64,000 nt of DNA. Source: Niveibacterium microcysteis. Its GTDB lineage: Bacteria; Pseudomonadota; Gammaproteobacteria; Burkholderiales; Rhodocyclaceae. Positions 58,848-64,000 of the stretch are shown one piece after another. The DNA lies in contig NZ_CP071060.1 of the NCBI RefSeq assembly GCF_017161445.1, forward strand, positions 4,278,001 through 4,342,000, in the 5' to 3' direction. Within the stretch, counting starts at the first letter, position 1, and the number at the start of each line of letters is the position of its first letter. The notes below the pieces were generated by a model, which saw nothing but the letters and a program-made list of their open reading frames with translations, had not been told where the DNA came from and did not search any database. A program made the translations under genes and the position numbers.

Positions 58848-59588
58848 TCAAGCATCGATACTGATCTCTGCATTCAACCTACCGGACATGACAATGCCAC
58901 ACATTAGTGTCTTGAACTGTTCGATGTTCGCTGAAGGCGGATGAGGATCGGACAGCACGGAAGCCAGCCCGAACAACTTCGTGTAAAGCGCGGCCTGCTG
59001 TGGCCCGATGTTGCCGCCGAATGCCAGCATTTGGATGATCTGGCTGGATGTCAGTTGCTTCTGATCAGGCGAGGCTCCCCAACGCCGCACGAGAGGCTCC
59101 GATAGTTCAAATATCTTCGGCCTCATTCTGTCTACAGGGCGGCCGTCGATCTCAAGATCCGACAGAAACCGGAACAACAGCGACAGATTCGGATCTTTCA
59201 TGTCGCCCGGTAGCCGTGACAGGAGCCATTCCTCGGACTCCCTCCGGATCGGATAGTTGATCTTGGCGATGCAGCCGAAGGGGCGATCGACGATGTTGGC
59301 TCGGCAAGGTGGGCAGTGGCCACGGTATTGACCGATAGGCTGCGCCAGTGCCACGAGTTGTCCGACCGTCATCGGCACCTGCTCAGTGGTTCCATCGGGC
59401 CGCGTCTGGCTTGCACGCACTTGGTATTTGCCAAGAATGGTTTCCATAGGCACGGCCGGGTTGGATTTTCGGATTTCTGCAACCGCGAATTCGGCTAGGC
59501 TCATGTAGCCGACGAGGGCGACGAGCTTTGCCTCCGGTACGTTCTTCCGTACTTCGCAGGGAAACTGGAGTACGTAGTCAAGTGCCAT
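58848..59588 (-). CDS. Hypothetical protein next to the integron end
   Basis: 246 residues, no signal peptide. A CPPC with a nearby third Cys (GHCPPCRAN, FGCIAK) could bind zinc. The rest is helical (TSSQIIQMLAFGGNIGPQQAALYTKLFGLAS). AAGGA lies before the ATG, 47 bases past the last attC site as read on this strand. No attC follows it, so it is either the last cassette with a lost site or the first chromosomal gene. The frame after its stop stays open up to the broken gene at 58712. Confidence 0.72.
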   Translation of the reverse strand: MALDYVLQFPCEVRKNVPEAKLVALVGYMSLAEFAVAEIRKSNPAVPMETILGKYQVRASQTRPDGTTEQVPMTVGQLVALAQPIGQYRGHCPPCRANIVDRPFGCIAKINYPIRRESEEWLLSRLPGDMKDPNLSLLFRFLSDLEIDGRPVDRMRPKIFELSEPLVRRWGASPDQKQLTSSQIIQMLAFGGNIGPQQAALYTKLFGLASVLSDPHPPSANIEQFKTLMCGIVMSGRLNAEISIDA

Positions 59589-59634
59589 AGAGTGTCCTTA
59601 AGGGGGATTCAGAGTTAGTCGTGTTCATGGTGGT

Positions 59635-59733
59635 GCCCAACGTTGGACGTGAGGGGCCGCCTTGGCGGCGAAGCCGCGAAGGGAACCTGCAAGCGCGGCT
59701 TGCAGGCGGTCCCGCTCGACGGAATTGTTAGAA
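59635..59733 (-). repeat. attC site 1 (array end, divergent)
   Basis: Bounded by GCCCAAC and GTTAGAA on the plus strand. It keeps the TTGGACGT and ACGGAATT ends, but the centre differs from the other sites and has its own hairpins (CCGCCTTGGCGG, GCAAGCGCGGCTTGC). The last attC of the array. Confidence 0.8.
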
Positions 59734-59740
59734 GCGCGAT

Positions 59741-60217
59741 TCACCTTTGTTGGTACTTCTTGCATCGACTCATGAACTTTCGTACGAAGCTTTCGTACCT
59801 TAGGTCGACTTCGCCGTCCTCATTCTCGAAGGTTGTATTGAAGATCTCTGCAGGTAGATCTCTAGAGCAACCTTTAATGCATTTGTAAGACGGATAAGGT
59901 CTTTCTTTCTTTGATGGCACCATCTTGTACTCCGTGCCTTTCAATGCGAAGCACGAGTCAGAATCTTGACTACAAGTTAGAGACTGCCCACTTTCGCGAC
60001 ATAACCCGTAACACTTTGGTGTGGATTCGAACACGTTCCATGAGTCACCTGCTCTTTTTCGGATTGGGCTGCTATCTTCATACGCAAATTGATCGGACAA
60101 ATCTGTCGAAATCTCTCCGCGGATGCAACTATCGATGTCGTAGTATTCGTAGGACGAATTACCCGCAAACAAATGGTGTGAAGCCAAAGCGACAAATATG
60201 GCGAATAGGATGCGCAT
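59741..60217 (-). CDS. Cassette 1: exported Cys-rich hypothetical protein
   Basis: 158 residues: signal peptide (MRILFAIFVALASHHLFA), then eight or more Cys in the mature part (DIDSCIRG, KCYGLCRES, TCSQDSDSCFA, KCIKGCSRD), which should form disulfides in the periplasm. No family recognised. The stop precedes attC 1 by 7 bases. It is less GC-rich than the chromosome around it. Confidence 0.72.
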   Translation of the reverse strand: MRILFAIFVALASHHLFAGNSSYEYYDIDSCIRGEISTDLSDQFAYEDSSPIRKRAGDSWNVFESTPKCYGLCRESGQSLTCSQDSDSCFALKGTEYKMVPSKKERPYPSYKCIKGCSRDLPAEIFNTTFENEDGEVDLRYESFVRKFMSRCKKYQQR

Positions 60218-60224
60218 GGGATGC

Positions 60225-60314
60225 TTCCAACGTTGGACGTAACGGGCGCCGGAGCGCAGCGGAGGAAACCAAACTGCGCAGCAGTTTGGCGTCCCGTTGA
60301 CGGACTGGTTAGGC
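60225..60314 (-). repeat. attC site 2
   Basis: TTCCAAC to GTTAGGC, 90 bases, with the common core (GGGCGCCGGAGCGCAGCGGA and the AACTGCGCAGCAGTT hairpin). Confidence 0.92.
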
Positions 60315-60731
60315 CGAGGCCCAGTCACTGACGATGCGGTCATAGATTGGTTCAAGGAGTCCGAGCTTGTCGTTGCACGAGAAGTAGCAAATGGACAGCG
60401 CGTTGTATTGACCAGGGTAGCGAGCCACTTGGCGCATAAGGTGCGCAGCCTTGGCAACCGGCAGATGCTTGCCTTGAATATGGCTCTCGATGACTGGCTG
60501 CAATGAATGGAGTAACGGATGTTTGAAGCGTTTTAGAAGATGACCAAGGATCTTTCGTGCGCACTCTTCGGAGGGTTTGGCGCCGCGAGGCGGGCGACAG
60601 AGCTCATGAATGACCATAAATGCTGAGTTGGCAGACAGGGAGCAGGCTCGGGCCACTACACGCCGCCATTGAACTGGACGGCCATACGGAAAATTGCAGT
60701 CAATGCTCCGGATGAACGCTGATTCGCTCAT
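60309..60731 (-). CDS. Cassette 2: hypothetical protein
   Basis: 140 residues, helical, with several Cys and His. The HLLKRFKHPLLHSLQPVIESHIQG and NALSICYFSCNDKLGLLEPIYDR stretches are protein-like. No domain recognised. Its TAA stop is the TAA of the attC 2 GCCTAAC box. Confidence 0.68.
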   Translation of the reverse strand: MSESAFIRSIDCNFPYGRPVQWRRVVARACSLSANSAFMVIHELCRPPRGAKPSEECARKILGHLLKRFKHPLLHSLQPVIESHIQGKHLPVAKAAHLMRQVARYPGQYNALSICYFSCNDKLGLLEPIYDRIVSDWASA

Positions 60732-60736
60732 GCTTG

Positions 60737-60826
60737 GCCTAACGTTGGACGTAACGGGCGCCGGAGCGCAGCGGAGGGAACCAAACTGCGCAGCAGTTTG
60801 GCGTCCCGTTGACGGACTTGTTAGGC
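60737..60826 (-). repeat. attC site 3
   Basis: GCCTAAC to GTTAGGC, 90 bases, near-identical to sites 2, 4 and 5. Confidence 0.93.
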
Positions 60827-61270
60827 GCTTTGCACCGCAAGACAAACCGCCCGAACAAGCTCTTCTGGACCCCGGATGGAGAGTCCAACGTAGGTTTCCG
60901 ACGTGACGACAAGGTCACCGGTCGGAAGAATGACATCGTAGCGCGTGAGTTCCTGCGACCCCCCAACGCCAAAGGAGCCCTCGGACATTCGACCGCCTTC
61001 TGTGTGCACCCAGCGGCGAAGGCGCTCCATTAGTGCTGTGTCGAATTCAGGCCCAAGGACGACCTCGACACCGTCGGACGCCTTAAGGTGCGAGTGGTAG
61101 TTCTCGATCCCCTGCAAAAGAACATGATCTTCGATGTAAAACAGCTCGGAACATGGTTCCTTCGGCTGCGCGGCAATAACGAGCAACTGTCCAAGCCGTA
61201 GGTCCGGTTTCCTTTCCCACGCTTGGCGAAGAGCATCTAGCACCGCAGTGATTCGCTTCCGGTCACGCAT
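60821..61270 (-). CDS. Cassette 3: hypothetical two-part protein
   Basis: 149 residues. The first 55 (RDRKRITAVLDALRQAWERK, PDLRLGQLLVIA, LFYIEDHVLL) resemble a widespread small stand-alone domain with the PDLRLGQL...FYIED pattern. The remaining 90 residues are a beta-rich unknown part. A fusion of this kind within a cassette is unusual. Stop codon inside the attC 3 GCCTAAC box. Confidence 0.7.
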   Translation of the reverse strand: MRDRKRITAVLDALRQAWERKPDLRLGQLLVIAAQPKEPCSELFYIEDHVLLQGIENYHSHLKASDGVEVVLGPEFDTALMERLRRWVHTEGGRMSEGSFGVGGSQELTRYDVILPTGDLVVTSETYVGLSIRGPEELVRAVCLAVQSA

Positions 61271-61276
61271 GACTGC

Positions 61277-61366
61277 GCCTAACGTTGGACGTAACGGGCG
61301 CCGGAGCGCAGCGGAGGGAACCAAAATGCGCAGCATTTTGGCGTCCCGTTGACGAACTTGTTAGGC
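61277..61366 (-). repeat. attC site 4
   Basis: GCCTAAC to GTTAGGC, 90 bases. The central hairpin arms carry a paired change (AAAATGCGCAGCATTTT), which preserves folding. Confidence 0.93.
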
Positions 61367-61376
61367 ATGGCTGCGC

Positions 61377-61907
61377 TCACCGAATGAAACCGTCCGACGC
61401 TCGCCATGCCTCGTAAAACGCTTCCCCGTCTTCAATCACGAAACCGAATTTCTTGAAAGAGGCCTCAGAAAGCCGTACGGCAACCTTGGTGCATTTGATG
61501 TGACGAATAGGTTGTTCGCCATCGAACACGACGACCCCGGCCTCTTCAAATGCGTTGGCCATTCTTGTTCCAGTCTCTGAAAGAACGTCGTCGCCGTAGT
61601 TCGAGTAGGTGTAGTACCTAAAGCCGCCGCGCTCAAACGTGACGTAGCTCGAGAAACCTGGACCATAGCTGTACGAACCACGAAAAGTGGTGTCGATCGA
61701 TGCGTTTTGATCGGGGTGGCTGAGTTCAACCTTCTTCGTTGTTCCGAACCGGTACCGAGTACTTGTTCCACCCGACGAGCAAATAGAGACCATTTTTGCT
61801 CTCGCTGCACATGAAAAGACGACGCTCTCGTTCGGTGCGCAAAGCGAGGCCGCATGGCAAGGCATTGCGATAGCAAGCAAGAAAAATCGGCGGCGTGGCA
61901 GTCTCAT
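61377..61907 (-). CDS. Cassette 4: exported hypothetical protein
   Basis: 176 residues: signal peptide (RRRFFLLAIAMPCHA), then a beta-rich domain with paired Cys (LCAPNESVVFSCAARAKM, SICSSG) and SSYVTFERGGFRYYTYSNYGDD. It resembles small periplasmic proteins of unknown role found in many cassettes and effector-immunity islands; that likeness is weak. Confidence 0.72.
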   Translation of the reverse strand: MRLPRRRFFLLAIAMPCHAASLCAPNESVVFSCAARAKMVSICSSGGTSTRYRFGTTKKVELSHPDQNASIDTTFRGSYSYGPGFSSYVTFERGGFRYYTYSNYGDDVLSETGTRMANAFEEAGVVVFDGEQPIRHIKCTKVAVRLSEASFKKFGFVIEDGEAFYEAWRASDGFIR

Positions 61908-61909
61908 TG

Positions 61910-61999
61910 GCCTAACGTTGGACGTAACGGGCGCCGGAGCGCAGCGGAGGGAACCAAAATGCCCAGCATTTTGGCGTCCCGTTGACGGACTGGTTAGGC
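61910..61999 (-). repeat. attC site 5
   Basis: GCCTAAC to GTTAGGC, 90 bases, with AAAATGCCCAGCATTTT at the centre. Confidence 0.93.
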
Positions 62000-62434
62000 C
62001 GGCGCATTCGGTAGCACCTTGATGGACTCGACCTCAACGGCCGCGCAATAGAAGCCGCCACCAAACCCCCAAATTGGCTCAATAAAAACCTCTAGTTCGG
62101 CTGGCGCGCCAGCTTGAGCGCTCGAAACCCGAATGGAGTCGATAACGTTCTGATTATTGAACTCGGAGAGATCAAGGTTCAGCGCCGCTGGTGCGTGGAA
62201 GGCGAATGTGATGACTGCGCTCTTCAGCAACGATTGCCGGTAGTCCGCGGTTCCGTCGCCAAGTGTTTCATACGTTCGGACGTGTACCGCCATGCGCGCG
62301 ATACATGAACCCGCTTGAACCGGCAAGGCGCGTTCGAGCGCAAAAGAAACGACTTCGGCGTCGTGGAACGAAGGCCATAACCCGAACTCGGCAATGACGC
62401 GCGATGCGCCGGAAATGTGGGCGGGCGTACTCAC
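61994..62434 (-). CDS. Cassette 5: Imm50-like immunity protein
   Basis: 146 residues with a GTG start six bases from attC 6. FGLWPSFHDAEVVSFALER near residues 16-34 is the hallmark of the Imm50 family, which is predicted to neutralise polymorphic toxins. The C-terminus (PIWGFGGGFYCAAVEVESIKV) fits. No toxin gene adjoins it. Stop codon inside the attC 5 box. Confidence 0.72.
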   Translation of the reverse strand: MSTPAHISGASRVIAEFGLWPSFHDAEVVSFALERALPVQAGSCIARMAVHVRTYETLGDGTADYRQSLLKSAVITFAFHAPAALNLDLSEFNNQNVIDSIRVSSAQAGAPAELEVFIEPIWGFGGGFYCAAVEVESIKVLPNAPA

Positions 62435-62439
62435 ATAAG

Positions 62440-62528
62440 GCCTAACGTTGAAAGTAACCGGCACCGAAGCGCAGCGGAGGGAACCCAACTGCGCAGCAGT
62501 GGGTGTCCGGTTGACTGCACTGTTAGGC
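62440..62528 (-). repeat. attC site 6 (variant)
   Basis: GCCTAAC to GTTAGGC, 89 bases. Arms changed (GTTGAAAGTAACCGG opposite CCGGTTGACTGCACT) and centre CAACTGCGCAGCAGTGGG. Confidence 0.9.
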
Positions 62529-63086
62529 AAGAGGTACCTCATGCGTGCATATGTACTGACCAGCAACTGAAACCATTGCTTGGGCTCCGCGCGCGTTTGC
62601 GTATTGCGCAAGCACGCTGCGCCCTTTCCTTCCGGCGGGTGAATTCCTTGGCTGAAGGATGCGAAAGAAAGCCGCTGTGGGTTCGAAGTTCGCGGGAAAG
62701 GCCTTAATTTGAACAATGTTGCCATTAACGGGAGGTTCCGGGCGGGAGACTTGAGAGCCTTCCGGAACTTCGCACGAAGCAATGATGTGAGGAATGAAAT
62801 AGTTCCCATGGCCTTCGATTTCTACCGGCAGGAACTCTAGTTCCTCGAACCCAGACAGCCTTTCACGAACACCCTGTGAGACTGCAAATGCGTTCGGATT
62901 GAAAAGCACCGCTGTAGGGGCACGACCAGCCCGATGCAGTTTTAGCTTGGGTGTCTTCCAGTCATGAACCAGTGAGACAGGGCAACGAAGCCGTTCGTCG
63001 TTCCAAACGCATTTTTCATCATCGAACCACTCGGCGGAAAAGTCGGGGCCGATGGAAACTGGCTTCAATTCGTAGACCGCCATCAA
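62523..63086 (-). CDS. Cassette 6: possible DUF1629/Imm11-like protein
   Basis: 187 residues. The middle (DWKTPKLKLHRAGRAP, FNPNAFAVSQGVRERLS, LEFLPVEIEGHGNYFI) recalls the DUF1629/Imm11 group of immunity-like proteins, but I am not sure. A second ATG one codon on is an equal start. Stop inside the attC 6 box. Confidence 0.65.
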   Translation of the reverse strand: MMAVYELKPVSIGPDFSAEWFDDEKCVWNDERLRCPVSLVHDWKTPKLKLHRAGRAPTAVLFNPNAFAVSQGVRERLSGFEELEFLPVEIEGHGNYFIPHIIASCEVPEGSQVSRPEPPVNGNIVQIKAFPANFEPTAAFFRILQPRNSPAGRKGRSVLAQYANARGAQAMVSVAGQYICTHEVPLA

Positions 63087-63091
63087 TGTTT

Positions 63092-63181
63092 GCCTAACGT
63101 TGGACGTAACGGGCGCCGGAGCGCAGCGGAGGGAACCAAACTGCGAGGCAGTTTGGCGTCCCGTTGACGGACTTGTTAGAG
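63092..63181 (-). repeat. attC site 7
   Basis: GCCTAAC to GTTAGAG, 90 bases, core as in sites 2-5 with one change in the hairpin loop (CTGCGAGGCAG). Confidence 0.92.
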
Positions 63182-63487
63182 CGCATTTCGGAGCATGCCC
63201 TCAAATGCGCTCCATGATGAAGCCACAGGTGAAGCCGCGGCCGGCCCCATGCCGACAAACGGCAGGCACACTATCGCACCGTTGGGGGCAAGGGCGAACA
63301 TTTCACCTCCGCCACTTGTAGCAAAGCCGAAATAGCCCGGTGCGTATTCCGACACCTCGTACTCCTGGTTGTATTGCTCCAACTCTTCCGGCGGCCAGAA
63401 CTCGCAAAGAAACGGATTGGCATCGAGCTCACAAACCAGTGGCTTTCCTGAAGCGTAGTACGCGATTAGTTCGGGGCTAGGTGCCAT
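63176..63487 (-). CDS. Cassette 7: SMI1/KNR4 (SUKH) family protein
   Basis: 103 residues. EYAPGYFGFATSGGGEMFAL, then GAIVCLPFVGM and a final SSWSAFEGMLRNAL, follow the SUKH fold pattern (GYFxFGxxGGGexxAf...IPFvpm...sFeeFL). SUKH proteins are widespread immunity proteins against nuclease and other toxins. Stop inside the attC 7 CTCTAAC box. Confidence 0.8.
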   Translation of the reverse strand: MAPSPELIAYYASGKPLVCELDANPFLCEFWPPEELEQYNQEYEVSEYAPGYFGFATSGGGEMFALAPNGAIVCLPFVGMGPAAASPVASSWSAFEGMLRNAL

Positions 63488-63497
63488 TGGTGTTGCG

Positions 63498-63587
63498 CTC
63501 TAACGTTGGACGTAACGGGCACCGAGGCGCAGTCGAGGGAACCCAAATGCGCAGCAGTTTGGCGTCCCGTTGACGGACTTGTTAGAC
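63498..63587 (-). repeat. attC site 8
   Basis: CTCTAAC-type box to GTTAGAC, 90 bases, with changes in one arm (GGCACCGAGGCGCAGTCGA). Confidence 0.9.
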
Positions 63588-63597
63588 GCGGCCCACG

Positions 63598-64000
63598 TCA
63601 CCAGAACCTCCAGCGTGGCTTTTTCTTTGGTTTGTCCACAATTGTAATGTTGCTGATTGGCGTTCCTGGCGGGAGCGCACTCACTTGGCGAGCAATCTGG
63701 CCATTGAGAGAGTAGTGAACTTCAATATCGCACGCTTCAATGTTGTCCAATGAATACTCACCGCCAAGGAGCGGAGGCTTAATAAAGCTGTAGATCTGAC
63801 GAGGCTTAAGGACGAGCCCTTTCATTCTCAAGTCCCCCACCAGCTGAACGCAGAGGTACTGGCCAACAAACTCTCGATCTGACAGTAAAGACTGAAACTC
63901 TTTGGCGGATTGGGCAACCAAACCAGACTTGCCCGCCGCAACGTCTAGCATGTGAATCGTTCCGTCTTCGGTGTCTTGCACGAATGCGTCACCGGCGGCT
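63598..64000 (-). CDS. Cassette 8: Tdi1/DUF1851-type immunity protein (5' end beyond window)
   Basis: At least 133 residues visible; the reading frame continues past the right edge. The pattern DTEDGTIHMLDVAAGKSGLV, SAKEFQSLL, then VLKPRQIYSFIKPPLLGGEY and DNIEACDIEVHYSLNGQIA, is that of the C-terminal domain of the type VI secretion immunity protein Tdi1 (DUF1851). The basic end KPKKKPRWRFW is additional. Stop 10 bases before attC 8. Confidence 0.8.
   Translation of the reverse strand, partial: AAGDAFVQDTEDGTIHMLDVAAGKSGLVAQSAKEFQSLLSDREFVGQYLCVQLVGDLRMKGLVLKPRQIYSFIKPPLLGGEYSLDNIEACDIEVHYSLNGQIARQVSALPPGTPISNITIVDKPKKKPRWRFW

Larger units (their letters stand above)
59635..64000 (-). mobile_element. 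Distal part of a chromosomal-type integron cassette array
   Basis: Eight attC sites of 89-99 bases alternate with single minus-strand ORFs, each followed by its own attC. Most sites are nearly identical, as in sedentary chromosomal integrons. Gene and attC orientation place attI and the integrase beyond the right edge. Confidence 0.9.

Noticed and set aside
59635..63587. Regularly spaced, nearly identical repeats that could suggest a CRISPR array
   Set aside because: The repeats are about 90 bases with GCCTAAC/GTTAGGC ends and internal pairing, and the intervals are 300-600-base genes. They are attC sites.
63598..64000. Search for an integron integrase or attI site in the window
   Set aside because: None is present. 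Array orientation places them to the right of the window.

Overview
The window is GC-rich, densely coded DNA from a Gram-negative bacterium, most likely a betaproteobacterium of the Rhodocyclales/Burkholderiales type. This rests on porin, CysB, SsuEADCBF, CusCBA and DUF3563 proteins that look betaproteobacterial, and on gene order. The species cannot be fixed from the sequence.

Region 1 (1-8.5 kb) is a copper/silver efflux locus: cusRS on the minus strand, and divergent cusF-cusC-cusB-cusA plus a small Cys-rich ORF on the plus strand. A TTACA-N4-TGTAA box lies between them. It is followed by a TPR protein, a ROK regulator and a B12-binding radical SAM protein (8.5-12.5 kb).

Region 2 (12.6-32.1 kb) is a sulfur-assimilation island. 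It holds a porin, cysB-cysA-cysW-cysT, a DUF2325/HhH/glutamine-amidotransferase trio, the sulfonate operon ssuEADCBF, and a family-2A encapsulin with its cargo cysteine desulfurase. A small XRE regulator, serine acetyltransferase, cysteine synthase and rhodanese follow, then the sulfate-binding protein. A shared element (core CTTGGTTCGCG, often preceded by GAATT) lies 56-119 nt upstream of at least six of these transcription units. This suggests one CysB/SsuR-type regulon, and by inference pulls the porin and the DUF2325 trio into it. The logic would be: import sulfate or sulfonate, reduce it and make cysteine, then have the encapsulated desulfurase turn cysteine sulfur into a stored form.

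Region 3 (32.5-43.9 kb) is mixed. It contains a large secreted alpha-amylase with three CBM25-FN3 pairs, a di-heme cytochrome c peroxidase with a YtkA-like partner, a metallothionein-like peptide, a DUF3563 protein, a LytS/LytTR-type two-component pair, a DUF2938 membrane protein and a repeat-rich 577-residue protein. An IS3-family element with a frameshifted orfB follows (43.9-45.2 kb).

Region 4 (45.2-55.4 kb) is a sulfatase locus: DUF1254 protein, outer-membrane transporter-like protein, anaerobic sulfatase maturase, Ser-type arylsulfatase and three exported proteins, with a divergent AraC regulator. Region 5 (55.4-58.7 kb) is decayed DNA with broken genes, including a TniQ-like fragment, around one intact exported protein.

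Region 6 (58.8-64 kb) is the far end of a chromosomal-type integron. Eight attC sites separate minus-strand cassettes. At least three and perhaps four of the eight cassette products look like toxin-immunity proteins (Imm50-like, SUKH/SMI1-KNR4, Tdi1/DUF1851, possibly DUF1629-like), with no toxin gene in view. The integrase should lie beyond the right edge.
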